DNA of 27,518 bases, from assembly GCA_009702525.1 (NCBI GenBank), contig WLHW01000006.1:1-27518 (forward strand), given 5' to 3'. The DNA comes from Actinomycetota bacterium (lineage in GTDB: Bacteria > Actinomycetota > Actinomycetes > Nanopelagicales > Nanopelagicaceae). The notes beneath the pieces are model-generated. The model did no database searches, was not told the DNA's origin, and worked only from the letters and a program-made list of their open reading frames with translations. The translations under genes and the position numbers were made by a program. Positions 7,380-15,838 of the stretch are shown here, piece by piece. How positions within the stretch are numbered: position 1 is the stretch's first letter; each line of letters starts with the position of its first letter.

Positions 7380-9428
7380 TTAGCCCTTAACTGAGCGCAA
7401 GAGAATCTGGGCGACGTCTAGGACCTCAACATCTGATGCTCGAGCCGTCATTCCATCGGTAGTCATCACTCGGCAGAACGGACAGGCAACGGCCAGCTCT
7501 GTAACACCCGTAGCGATAGCTTCATCGACACGATTGAGGTTTATCTGCGTACCAAGTTTTTCTTCCATCCACATTCGACCGCCACCTGCACCGCAACAGA
7601 ACGAGCGCTCTTTATTGCGCGGCATCTCAGTGATGTCAGCGCCAGTTGCTTCTAGTATTTCTCGAGGAGGTTGATAAATCTCGTTATGGCGACCTAAATA
7701 ACATGGATCGTGATACGTCATAGCTGTATGACTCATCTTTATCGGAAGCAGTCTCTTTTCGCGAACTAATTGATTGAGCAGTTGAGTGTGGTGAAGCATC
7801 TCTAACTCAAAACCACTTTGCGCATAGTCACGGCCAATAGTCGTAAAGCAATGTGGGCAGGTGACAACAACTTTCTTAGTTCCCTTGGTGCGTCCTTCAA
7901 AAACTTCCTTAAAAGTTTCGATGTTTTCTGCCGCCAAGATTTGATACAAAAATTCATTTCCAGCACGGCGAGCAGGATCTCCCGTACATGTTTCTTTTTT
8001 ACCTAGAACCGCAAAGTTAACGCCGGCCATATACAAAAGTTCGGCAACGGCTTTTGTAGTTTTCTTTGCACGCTCGTCGTATGCGCCAGCACAACCGACC
8101 CAGAATAAGTATTCAACTTCCTCCGGTAGGGTTCCTTCAACAACACGAATTGGGAAATCACATTCGGCAATCCAGGCTTCACGATCATTTCTATTTGCAC
8201 CCCATGGGTTGCCAGCTTGTTCTAAGTTACGGAAAGTTCCACCAAGTTCAGTTGGAAAGTTTGACTCAACTAAAACTTGAAAACGGCGCATGTTAACGAT
8301 GTGATCAATATGCTCGATATCGACTGGGCACTCATTGACACAAGCACCGCATGTTGTACATGACCACAAAACATCGAGTGAAATTGGGGCACCTTCGCCC
8401 GCCATAGCTTCAGTTTCAACGGTTTTAGCAAAGGCGTGATCGCGCATAGCCATGATTAATAGCTTTGGTGAGAGTGGTTTATCGGTGTGCCATGCAGGGC
8501 ACTGCGACTGGCAGCGACCACATTCGGTACACGTGCTCATATCAAGCAGACCCTTCCACGTAATGTCTGCGCGAGTACCTAAACCAAACACATCATCATC
8601 TTTTGGATCTTCAAAGTTAATAACTTCACCGTGAGACAACATGGCAGGTAAGGGACCTAGTGAAGATTTTCCATCGGCATTTCGACGGAAGAAAATGTTA
8701 AATGGGGCTAAGAAGCGGTGCCAAGCAACACCCATTGTTAAATTGCTTGCAATAACAATGAACCATGCCATCGAAACAACAATTTTAACGGTCGCAATTA
8801 ATTGAACCGTTGAATTTAATTGTCCAAGCGTCCACGCTTTTAGATGTGAAGCGATGAACCAGGTCGTTACATAGTGGCGATTCCACTTCACTTCATCTGA
8901 TAACGCACCTTCAAGTCCACGTAATGCGATAACACAAAAAACGATAACAAGAATGGTGGCTTCAACGTAATACGCCTTGCGCATTCCTGATCCGTAAAAA
9001 CGAGATGCACGACCTTTTCGCGTTATCCGAGTTACTTGACGGATTCCAATTAAGGTAACAATGCCGATTCCAGTTGCCCACCCAATAAGTTCGGTGAAAT
9101 ATTCATAGGGCCATAAGTGGCCAATCACCGGCAGTGAAAACTCTGGATTAATTAATTGACCATAAGCAGTAACTAGAGTCCCAAATAAAACTACAAAACC
9201 AATCATGACGAACCAGTGAGCAAAACCAATGACGGTGAAGTTAAACATCTTGGTATGGCCGAGAATTTCACTGAGCGCCATACGTAAACGCTTGCCACGA
9301 TCATTGCTACGGGTTGGATCTGGCTGACCTTTTTTATAGATACCGATGAGCTGTCGGGTGCGCACCGCCATGAGGGCTAAGGCTGCGATCGTGATGCCAT
9401 AGGCGATACCTACATATGTCAGGTTCAT
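7380..9428 (-). CDS. Membrane Fe-S oxidoreductase, EtfD-like (NarI-like plus two 4Fe-4S plus CCG domains)
   Basis: A 682-residue protein with an N-terminal membrane domain of about five to six segments (roughly residues 4-230) resembling the NarI cytochrome b fold. Two ferredoxin-type clusters follow: C300, C303, C306, C310 in CTECGRCQSQCP, and C357, C360, C363, C367 in CTTCGACVNECP. Two cysteine-rich CCG domains of heterodisulfide-reductase type come last, the second with RSFCCGAGGGRMWMEE. This is the architecture of mycobacterial Rv0338c (EtfD), which passes electrons from electron-transfer flavoprotein to menaquinone during fatty-acid oxidation. That role is inferred. I prefer ATG 9428 over ATG 9434 because TAACCT lies 6 nt before it. 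Confidence 0.88.
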   Translation of the reverse strand: MNLTYVGIAYGITIAALALMAVRTRQLIGIYKKGQPDPTRSNDRGKRLRMALSEILGHTKMFNFTVIGFAHWFVMIGFVVLFGTLVTAYGQLINPEFSLPVIGHLWPYEYFTELIGWATGIGIVTLIGIRQVTRITRKGRASRFYGSGMRKAYYVEATILVIVFCVIALRGLEGALSDEVKWNRHYVTTWFIASHLKAWTLGQLNSTVQLIATVKIVVSMAWFIVIASNLTMGVAWHRFLAPFNIFFRRNADGKSSLGPLPAMLSHGEVINFEDPKDDDVFGLGTRADITWKGLLDMSTCTECGRCQSQCPAWHTDKPLSPKLLIMAMRDHAFAKTVETEAMAGEGAPISLDVLWSCTTCGACVNECPVDIEHIDHIVNMRRFQVLVESNFPTELGGTFRNLEQAGNPWGANRNDREAWIAECDFPIRVVEGTLPEEVEYLFWVGCAGAYDERAKKTTKAVAELLYMAGVNFAVLGKKETCTGDPARRAGNEFLYQILAAENIETFKEVFEGRTKGTKKVVVTCPHCFTTIGRDYAQSGFELEMLHHTQLLNQLVREKRLLPIKMSHTAMTYHDPCYLGRHNEIYQPPREILEATGADITEMPRNKERSFCCGAGGGRMWMEEKLGTQINLNRVDEAIATGVTELAVACPFCRVMTTDGMTARASDVEVLDVAQILLRSVKG

Positions 9429-9434
9429 GGCCAT

Positions 9435-9440
9435 AGGTTA
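9435..9440 (-). promoter_or_regulatory. Candidate -10 element of the EtfD-like gene (leaderless)
   Basis: TAACCT on the minus strand, 6 nt before ATG 9428 and directly abutting ATG 9434. There is no Shine-Dalgarno sequence nearby. If it is used, the upstream ATG would not be in the transcript, and the protein would start MNLTYVGIAYG. Confidence 0.4.
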
Positions 9441-9481
9441 GGGAATAAACCCCCGCTAAGCACTGTTCCCTGAGTAGCAAA

Positions 9482-9502
9482 CCTGAGTCGCTTCGACTCA
9501 AC
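9482..9502 (+). promoter_or_regulatory. HAIR-type HspR operator 1 upstream of dnaK
   Basis: CCTGAGT, 7 nt, ACTCAAC. The actinobacterial HAIR consensus is CTTGAGT-N7-ACTCAAG, so 12 of the 14 conserved positions match with the exact spacer. It lies about 80 nt before the dnaK start, and the operon encodes its own HspR, which fits autoregulated heat-shock repression. Binding itself is inferred. Confidence 0.75.
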
Positions 9503-9504
9503 CT

Positions 9505-9525
9505 TTTGGGTAGTATGGACTCAGG
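9505..9525 (+). promoter_or_regulatory. Degenerate second HAIR-like site covering the putative dnaK -10
   Basis: TTTGGGT, 7 nt, ACTCAGG: 11 of 14 HAIR positions with the right spacer, beginning 2 nt after the first site. A TAGTAT hexamer at 9511-9516 inside it is a plausible -10, so a repressor bound here would block RNA polymerase. No good -35 box is seen; the position 17 nt upstream lies inside the first HAIR site. Confidence 0.5.
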
Positions 9526-9583
9526 TTTCACGCAGACCTCGACCCTATCCCAGGCTCGAGTGAGATAAAAGGAGCAGCAAACA

Positions 9584-11422
9584 ATGGCTAGAGCAGTTGG
9601 AATCGACCTCGGAACGACAAATAGTTGCGTATCGGTCCTAGAAGGTGGCGAAGCCACCGTTATCGCTAACGCCGAGGGCGCCCGCACGACCCCGTCGATC
9701 GTCGCCTTCGCAAAAAACGGTGAGGTCCTCGTCGGTGAGGTAGCGAAGCGTCAATCTGTCACAAACGTTGATCGCACGATCCGTTCAGTCAAGCGCCACA
9801 TGGGCACAGACTGGTCCATCGATATCGATGGCAAGAAGTACACGTCACAAGAAATTTCAGCGCGCGTATTGCAAAAGCTCAAGCGCGACGCCGAGTCCTA
9901 CCTGGGTGAAACTGTTACTGATGCAGTTATTACCGTTCCTGCATATTTTAATGATGCACAACGCCAAGCGACTAAAGAGGCTGGCGAAATTGCCGGACTC
10001 AATGTTTTGCGAATCATCAACGAGCCAACTGCAGCAGCGCTCGCATATGGTTTAGATAAAGCTGATCAAGAGCAGACGATTCTTGTATTCGACTTAGGTG
10101 GCGGAACTTTTGACGTATCACTTCTTGAAATCGGCGATGGTGTTGTTGAAGTTAAAGCAACTAACGGCGATAACCACTTAGGTGGAGATGATTGGGATCA
10201 AGCACTTGTTGATTTCCTTGTTCAGAACTTTGGTTCACAAAATGGAATCGATTTAACTAAAGACAAGATGGCGATGCAACGTATTCGTGAAGCCGCTGAA
10301 AAAGCAAAGATCGAACTCTCATCATCACAATCTGCATCGATTAACTTGCCATACATCACTGTGGATGCTGAAAAGAATCCACTGTTCATGGACGAGACAA
10401 TTACTCGAGCACAGTTCCAACAGTTAACTGGTGCATTACTTGATCGTTGCAAGAAGCCTTTCCAAGCCGTTCTCAAAGATGCTGGAATTCCAATCAGCAA
10501 GATTCACAGCGTTGTACTTGTTGGCGGATCAACTCGCATGCCAGCCGTTGTAGATCTTGTTAAAGAACTCACTGGCGGAAAAGAGCCTAATAAGGGCGTA
10601 AACCCTGATGAAGTTGTAGCTGTTGGTGCATCTCTACAAGCCGGTGTTTTAAAGGGTGAAGTTAAAGATGTGCTCCTTCTCGATGTCACACCTCTTTCTC
10701 TTGGTATCGAAACTAAGGGTGGAGTAATGACTCGCTTAATCGAGCGCAATACAACAATTCCTACTAAGCGCAGTGAAGTATTTACAACTGCCGATGACAA
10801 TCAACCAGCAGTGCAGATTCAGGCATATCAAGGTGAGCGCGAAATGGCGGCTTATAACAAGAAGCTCGGCATGTTCGAACTCACTGGTCTGCCACCTGCT
10901 CCACGCGGAATTCCTCAGATTGAAGTTACTTTCGATATCGATGCAAATGGAATCGTTCATGTATCAGCGAAGGATCTTGGTACCGGTAAAGAGCAGAGCA
11001 TGACCATTACCGGTGGATCAGCACTTTCTAAAGATGAGATCAATCGCATGATGGAAGAAGCTGAATCACACGCTGAAGAAGATCGTCAGCGCAAAGAAGA
11101 GGCCGAGACTCGCAATGCTGGAGATTCACTTCTTTACTCAACACAAAAGTTCATTAAGGATAATGAAGAAAAACTTAGTGAAGGTGAAGCGTTAGAAAAG
11201 AAGACTGAGACTGAAGCTGCACTTGCCGAACTTCAAACCGCACTGGGTGGATCAAACTTCGAGATGATTAAAAGTGCAACCGAAAAGGTTGCAACTGTTA
11301 GCCAAGCACTGGGTGCTGCACTCTATGCAACCGCTGCCGCTGCCGGTGAAGGCGCATCAGATTCAACACCACATGAAGATGGCGTTGAAGATGCTGAAGT
11401 CATCGATGAGAGCGAGGCATAA
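9584..11422 (+). CDS. dnaK: Hsp70 chaperone DnaK
   Basis: A 612-residue ATP-driven chaperone that binds exposed hydrophobic segments of unfolded proteins with DnaJ and GrpE. The three Hsp70 signatures are visible: IDLGTTNS (7-14), FDLGGGTFDVSLLEI (169-183) and VVLVGGSTRMPAVVDL. The substrate-binding domain and a helical lid follow, ending in an acidic EDAEVIDESEA tail, the EEVD-equivalent of bacteria. Length is normal for actinobacteria. The ATG is preceded by AGGAG (9570-9574) at good spacing, so this transcript has a proper leader. It is the first gene of the operon, behind two HAIR-like operators. Codon use is biased toward a few codons, as expected for an abundant protein. Confidence 0.98.
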   Translation: MARAVGIDLGTTNSCVSVLEGGEATVIANAEGARTTPSIVAFAKNGEVLVGEVAKRQSVTNVDRTIRSVKRHMGTDWSIDIDGKKYTSQEISARVLQKLKRDAESYLGETVTDAVITVPAYFNDAQRQATKEAGEIAGLNVLRIINEPTAAALAYGLDKADQEQTILVFDLGGGTFDVSLLEIGDGVVEVKATNGDNHLGGDDWDQALVDFLVQNFGSQNGIDLTKDKMAMQRIREAAEKAKIELSSSQSASINLPYITVDAEKNPLFMDETITRAQFQQLTGALLDRCKKPFQAVLKDAGIPISKIHSVVLVGGSTRMPAVVDLVKELTGGKEPNKGVNPDEVVAVGASLQAGVLKGEVKDVLLLDVTPLSLGIETKGGVMTRLIERNTTIPTKRSEVFTTADDNQPAVQIQAYQGEREMAAYNKKLGMFELTGLPPAPRGIPQIEVTFDIDANGIVHVSAKDLGTGKEQSMTITGGSALSKDEINRMMEEAESHAEEDRQRKEEAETRNAGDSLLYSTQKFIKDNEEKLSEGEALEKKTETEAALAELQTALGGSNFEMIKSATEKVATVSQALGAALYATAAAAGEGASDSTPHEDGVEDAEVIDESEA

Positions 11423-11424
11423 AA

Positions 11425-11916
11425 ATGCCGAGCGAGGAAATTGGTCTAGACGACCCGATAACCGAAGTTATTGAAGACGTAGTACCGGATCAAGTAATTG
11501 ATCCGGTCGCTACATTAACCAATGATTTACAGCGACTTCAGGCCGAATATGCCAATTATCGAAAGCGCGTCGAGCGCGATCGTTCAGTTGCCCATGAAAT
11601 GGCTATTGGGGCAGTGCTCACTGAACTTCTAGCACTTCTGGATGATGTAGATCGCGCAGAATCACATAGTGAATTAACTGGTGGATTCAAGGCAGTTGCG
11701 GATCAGTTGAACTCCATTACATCGCGCATTGGTCTTGAAAAGTATGGAACTGAAGGCGAAGCCTTTGATCCCCAGATTCATGAAGCACTTATGCACGATA
11801 CGTCAGCCGATGTTGCCGTACCGACAGCATCAAAGATTCTTCAACCAGGCTATAAATATAAAGAGCGTATTTTGCGTCCGGCTCGCGTAGCAGTAACAGA
11901 TCCAGCAGGAGAATAA
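11425..11916 (+). CDS. grpE: GrpE nucleotide exchange factor
   Basis: A 163-residue homodimeric exchange factor that releases ADP from DnaK. An acidic, probably disordered N-terminus (residues 1-27) is followed by the long helix (LTNDLQRLQAEYANYRKRVERD, about 31-52), the four-helix region, and the C-terminal beta domain with the family ending GYKYKERILRPARVAVTD. At 163 residues it is a compact family member. The ATG begins 2 nt after the dnaK stop, so translation is probably coupled; GAGG within the dnaK end can serve as ribosome binding site. Confidence 0.96.
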   Translation: MPSEEIGLDDPITEVIEDVVPDQVIDPVATLTNDLQRLQAEYANYRKRVERDRSVAHEMAIGAVLTELLALLDDVDRAESHSELTGGFKAVADQLNSITSRIGLEKYGTEGEAFDPQIHEALMHDTSADVAVPTASKILQPGYKYKERILRPARVAVTDPAGE

Positions 11917-11922
11917 TTTTTT

Positions 11923-12840
11923 ATGGCCGCCAAGGATTTATATGAGAAGGATTTTTATAAGGTCCTTGGTGCATCGAAGTCTGATGATCAGGCGGCCATA
12001 AAACGTAAATATCGCGCCTTAGTTAAAGACTTACATCCAGACACACAACATGGCGATGCTTCTAAAGAGGAAAAGTTCAAAGCGGTATCAGAGGCCTACG
12101 AAATTCTCTCCGATACTAAAAAGCGTGCTGAATATGATGAAGCCAGATCAATGTATGAGCGTGGAGGTTTCCGTGCTCCCATGGGCGGCGGCCAACCAGG
12201 CGGGGATTTTAATGACATGTTTGGCGGCGGAAATCCGCAGGATATTTTTGCAAATCTATTTGGCGGCGGACGTCGAGGTCCACGTAAAGGCCAGGATTTA
12301 CAGACTGAAGCCACTATTACTTTTCGCGAATCAATTGTCGGCACAACCTTAGATTTGCGACTAGCAACCGATCGTGGCGCTGCACAAAACATAACTGCGC
12401 GCGTGCCGGCAGGCGTCAATGATGGCGCCAAGATTCGAGTTAAAGGCAAAGGTGCGTCAGGAGAAGCTGGCCCAGGTGACTTATTCATTATGTTGCACGT
12501 AAAGCCACACCCTGTCTTTGGGCGCAAAGGCGAGAATTTAACGATGACGTTGCCCATTACTTTTAGTGAGGCAGCGCTGGGCGCCGACATTAAGTTTCCA
12601 ACATTAAGCGGGGATGATGTAACCGTACGAATCGCACCGGGAACTTCAAATGGCCGCACATTGCGCGTTAAAGGTCGAGGCGTGACTAAGGGCTCTACAA
12701 CCGGTGATTTACTTGTTAGTGTTGATGTGCAAGTACCGCAACGTGTTGACGGTAAAGCACTTGAAGCGCTGAAAGTATTTGCAGAAGAGACTGCGCACGA
12801 AAATGTACGAGCTGACTTAATACTTAAGGCCAAAATATGA
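11923..12840 (+). CDS. dnaJ: DnaJ/CbpA-type J-domain co-chaperone without zinc finger
   Basis: A 305-residue Hsp40 that stimulates DnaK ATP hydrolysis and delivers substrates. The J domain covers about residues 9-75 with the invariant HPD at 38-40. A Gly/Phe-rich linker follows (about 81-117, including DMFGGGN and NLFGGGRRGP), then two beta-rich substrate-binding domains and the C-terminal dimerisation region. The four CxxCxGxG zinc repeats of class A DnaJ are absent; the protein contains no cysteine at all. It is therefore a class B (CbpA-like) protein, although its place after grpE is where actinobacteria usually carry the zinc-finger DnaJ1. It begins 6 nt after grpE and its TGA overlaps the hspR ATG (ATGA). 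Confidence 0.93.
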   Translation: MAAKDLYEKDFYKVLGASKSDDQAAIKRKYRALVKDLHPDTQHGDASKEEKFKAVSEAYEILSDTKKRAEYDEARSMYERGGFRAPMGGGQPGGDFNDMFGGGNPQDIFANLFGGGRRGPRKGQDLQTEATITFRESIVGTTLDLRLATDRGAAQNITARVPAGVNDGAKIRVKGKGASGEAGPGDLFIMLHVKPHPVFGRKGENLTMTLPITFSEAALGADIKFPTLSGDDVTVRIAPGTSNGRTLRVKGRGVTKGSTTGDLLVSVDVQVPQRVDGKALEALKVFAEETAHENVRADLILKAKI

Positions 12841-13226
12841 GCGATGAGTTAATGAACGAACAGCCATCAGATGATGCTGCTGTTTATGTCATATCTGTCG
12901 CAGCAGAAATCTCTGGACTACATCCGCAGACATTGCGCCAATACGATCGATTAGGTTTAGTTTCTCCCAACCGCACAGAAGGTCGCAATCGCCGATATTC
13001 ATTACGCGATATTGCATTATTGCGTGCAGTACAAAAACTTGTTGGTGAAGGAATTAATCACGCCGGAATTAAGCGAATTATCGAACTGGAATCTGCAATG
13101 GCCAATATGGCAATTGAAGTAGCCCAACTACGAATTGAAGTTGATGCACTTATCGATGCAAACCCACCTAAAGGCTTAATGCGTCGCAGCAGAAGTGAAG
13201 TTATTGTCTATAAAGAAGAGAACTAA
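12837..13226 (+). CDS. hspR: Heat-shock repressor HspR (MerR family)
   Basis: A 129-residue repressor of the dnaK operon. A winged helix-turn-helix of MerR type spans about residues 19-75, with the HspR hallmark ISGLHPQTLRQYDRLGLVSP and the wing GRNRRYS. It ends in a helix with coiled-coil character (about 80-108) and a short basic tail. In Streptomyces and mycobacteria HspR binds HAIR repeats, with DnaK as co-repressor. The HAIR-like sites at 9482-9525 make autoregulation the natural reading. The gene overlaps dnaJ by 4 nt, so its translation is coupled. Its stop overlaps that of the convergent DUF1501 gene in the tetranucleotide CTAA. Confidence 0.95.
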   Translation: MSDELMNEQPSDDAAVYVISVAAEISGLHPQTLRQYDRLGLVSPNRTEGRNRRYSLRDIALLRAVQKLVGEGINHAGIKRIIELESAMANMAIEVAQLRIEVDALIDANPPKGLMRRSRSEVIVYKEEN

Positions 13227-14461
13227 ACCTTAGTTAAGAAATCTGTTCGGCCAGCCCATTTACCCAGTGTTTGTTCGGCCGGGGATTGCAGTACCGACTC
13301 CAAAACTGTGGCGTATACATCTCTGAAGTCAGTTGTAACCGCTAAATCGCCATCGATTAACTTCGATAGAGATGGTTGATCACCATAGAAGCCACCCTTA
13401 ATTTTTTCACCAATTAAAAACATTGGCCCAGCAGTTCCATGATCAGTACCTTGAGATGCATTTCCCTTGACGCGTCGGCCGAATTCGCTATAGATCATGA
13501 TGGTTACATCATTTGATCTCGATGTTGATTTCAGTTGGCTCATAAAGCGAGTTAACGATACTGAAACAACTCCTAAGAGTTCGGCCTGGGCATTTGCCTC
13601 ATTGGCATGCGTATCAAACCCACCTAGAGAGACTGACCAAACTTTTGTTGGACTTCCGGCTGAGATTAGCTTTGCAACTACATCGAGCTGTTGCGACAAG
13701 TTGCTATCTCCGCCGGCATTGCCACCGTTGACTGTTGGGAGATCAGTCGCAACCGGTGCAGGCATCTTCAATATGGGTTGAATATTAGTTGATACGTTAA
13801 AGAGATTGCGCATTGATGTGGCCGCTGCGGCCATTAACTTAGAATCTGTGCGAGCGGCTTTAGATAATTGTATGCATTGCGTTGCAAGTGCTCCCTTAGG
13901 AATTACTAAACCACCTAAAGGAAGAGCCGAGCCAGAAATTTTTGATCCTGCGAGCATCGGTGGCAGAACGGAACCTAAAGAGATTGCCACCATTGGATCT
14001 TCGGGTTGTGAATCTAACCAGCGACCTAACCATCCACTACTTATATGACGCTCCGGAGATGCAGTCTGCCACTTTGCCATCGAAGAAAAATGTGAGTGAT
14101 CGGGCTTTGGATAACCTACACCGCGAATAATTGCTACTTTTTTCTGGTCCCAAAGCCCTTTAATTCCAGCCATATTTGGGTTCAGCGCTAACTCTGCATC
14201 TAAAGGCAGCATCGTTTCGGCCTTATAAGAAATGTCGGGACGAGATGAAAAGTAAACTGGATCTTTATAAGGGATTACAGTATTTAAACCATCGTTACCA
14301 CCGTATAACGTAACAACAACAAGTATTGGTGTGCCAGCTGCCAATGGTCGATCGATGGCAGCCTGTGCAATTTGGTCTAGAGATAAAAAGTTTGAGGCTA
14401 CCCCAACTGCGGCGGCTCCACTTGTTAACTTTAAAAACTTGCGTCGGCTCAATGTATCCAT
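13223..14461 (-). CDS. DUF1501 protein, Tat-exported, alkaline-phosphatase/sulfatase-like
   Basis: A 412-residue protein with a twin-arginine signal (SRRKFLK at 5-11, then a hydrophobic stretch to about residue 34 ending IAQA), so it is probably exported folded. The DUF1501 marks are visible: LYGGNDGLNTV (52-62), DHSHFSS (121-127), GGFDTH (280-285), YSEFGRR (324-330) and TDHGTAGP (339-346). The family is remotely related to the alkaline phosphatase/sulfatase fold. These Asp/His clusters could bind metal, but no reaction is established. A GGAGA ribosome binding site precedes ATG 14461. The DUF1800 gene ends 9 nt upstream, so the two form an operon, as they often do in other bacteria. Confidence 0.9.
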   Translation of the reverse strand: MDTLSRRKFLKLTSGAAAVGVASNFLSLDQIAQAAIDRPLAAGTPILVVVTLYGGNDGLNTVIPYKDPVYFSSRPDISYKAETMLPLDAELALNPNMAGIKGLWDQKKVAIIRGVGYPKPDHSHFSSMAKWQTASPERHISSGWLGRWLDSQPEDPMVAISLGSVLPPMLAGSKISGSALPLGGLVIPKGALATQCIQLSKAARTDSKLMAAAATSMRNLFNVSTNIQPILKMPAPVATDLPTVNGGNAGGDSNLSQQLDVVAKLISAGSPTKVWSVSLGGFDTHANEANAQAELLGVVSVSLTRFMSQLKSTSRSNDVTIMIYSEFGRRVKGNASQGTDHGTAGPMFLIGEKIKGGFYGDQPSLSKLIDGDLAVTTDFRDVYATVLESVLQSPAEQTLGKWAGRTDFLTKV

Positions 14462-14470
14462 GTGATTCTC

Positions 14471-15769
14471 CTATGCACTCACGATGTATTCAGGACTGCA
14501 TAAAGCAAGCAGAACAAATTGAGCAGGATCACTTATTGATGCTCGCAATGCGTTTTGCGTGCGTGGAGTCCACTCGGGGATACCTAACCAATCGGCACTC
14601 TTTGAAACCCTGGCAGATGGCGCAATGTTTTTTATTACCGACAAATCACTCTGCTTAATTAGCCATGTAGCAAAAGCAATTCGATACTGTGCTGTTGCCG
14701 AAGATAACCACGCTTCGCCTGCGGGCCAACCACCAACATTGGGGGGAGAAAATGGAACTTGGCTTAACTTGTCGAGATAGCTTGTTAACTGTCCGGGGGT
14801 AGATAATTTAGATGGAGTTAATTCAAGTGCACGACAGGCCGAAATGAACCATTCGACAGGTGATTTAACTAAAGAGTAGCGAGAGTCGCTCATAGAAGAA
14901 TCAGTTGCCATCGCTGTAACCGCGCTTGCAATACTTCTATCAGCGAAGGACGCTTTGGCGGCAAAATCACTCGTCATATCTTCACTACTGGAGATAAATC
15001 GATACCAAAGGCGTTCGGAAATAAACTGCGCACAGTCATCGCGGCTAACAAGAAAATCTGCGAGGGAGTCACCGTTAAAAACTGCAGTTTTACCCAATAA
15101 AACCACGGGTTTTGAATCTCTGCGGTTTTGATTAATCGTGACATTGCCGTTACTACGTACGACTTGGTAACCAGTCAAGGCTCGCGCAATCGCTTTCACG
15201 TCATCTTCGGTGTAGCGATTAACTCCAAGGACAAATAGCTCCATTAATTCCCGGCCCAAATTTTCATTAGGAGCTTTTACAGTGCTGTCCTGACCGTCCA
15301 ACCAAAACTGCAATGCGCCGTCGTTGAGCATCGCCTTAGTCATAGTATTAAAATTTCCTAAAGCATGTGCCCGAAAAACTTTATTTTGCTTAAACATCGG
15401 TAACGGATAATTTAATTTATCAATCGACGTTGCCCAATGTCCATGCCAAAACCACGTCATACGCTCTGTTAATCCATGATCACTCAATGCCATGCGATCG
15501 AGCCACCACAAAATTAACTGTTGGCTCTGAAAGCGCATGGCAATAGCAAAAGGAACTATCTCTTTACTATTCGGTGCAGGTCTCTGACCAAGATCCGTAA
15601 TTACAGGATCAAGAACTCGAGCAGCACCCAAATCAATCTCGGGAACGGTTACAAGATTTGTTCTAGTGGAATCAACGCCATTTTTAACTGCTTGTGCATA
15701 CTCCCCAGGACGTGGTCCAAAACCAAAGCGATGAAATAACCTAGATATTTCTAGGCGTTTCGAATTCAT
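14471..15769 (-). CDS. DUF1800 family protein
   Basis: A 432-residue protein of unknown function. Family marks are the N-terminal RLFHRFGFGP (10-19), WFWHGHW (106-112) and PNENLGRELMELFVLG (167-182) followed by a YTEDDVKAIARALTG stretch. DUF1800 genes commonly sit beside DUF1501 genes. No signal peptide or membrane segment is seen, in contrast with its Tat-carrying partner, so it may be cytoplasmic or be exported together with the partner. The start is ATG 15769 because the conserved N-terminus begins there and TACAGT lies 6 nt upstream. An earlier in-frame GTG at 15823 would add 18 unrelated residues. Confidence 0.88.
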   Translation of the reverse strand: MNSKRLEISRLFHRFGFGPRPGEYAQAVKNGVDSTRTNLVTVPEIDLGAARVLDPVITDLGQRPAPNSKEIVPFAIAMRFQSQQLILWWLDRMALSDHGLTERMTWFWHGHWATSIDKLNYPLPMFKQNKVFRAHALGNFNTMTKAMLNDGALQFWLDGQDSTVKAPNENLGRELMELFVLGVNRYTEDDVKAIARALTGYQVVRSNGNVTINQNRRDSKPVVLLGKTAVFNGDSLADFLVSRDDCAQFISERLWYRFISSSEDMTSDFAAKASFADRSIASAVTAMATDSSMSDSRYSLVKSPVEWFISACRALELTPSKLSTPGQLTSYLDKLSQVPFSPPNVGGWPAGEAWLSSATAQYRIAFATWLIKQSDLSVIKNIAPSARVSKSADWLGIPEWTPRTQNALRASISDPAQFVLLALCSPEYIVSA

Positions 15770-15775
15770 ATGCTT

Positions 15776-15781
15776 ACTGTA
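15776..15781 (-). promoter_or_regulatory. Candidate -10 element of the DUF1800-DUF1501 operon (leaderless)
   Basis: TACAGT on the minus strand with 6 nt to ATG 15769. This gives the pair its own promoter, separate from the upstream H1-like gene, and supports the shorter DUF1800 start. Confidence 0.42.
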
Positions 15782-15838
15782 AAGCGATTGAGTGAATAAA
15801 AGGGTGAATTCATGTGAACCCACACGAAACCCGCAAGG

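Noticed and set aside
12096..12833. 245-codon open frame antisense to dnaJ
   Set aside because: It mirrors the well-supported dnaJ frame, has Ser/Pro/Arg-rich composition with no family marks, and no ribosome binding site or promoter.
15770..15823. Longer DUF1800 start at GTG 15823
   Set aside because: The added 18 residues are not a signal peptide, and the family's conserved N-terminus begins right after ATG 15769, which has a well-placed -10 hexamer.
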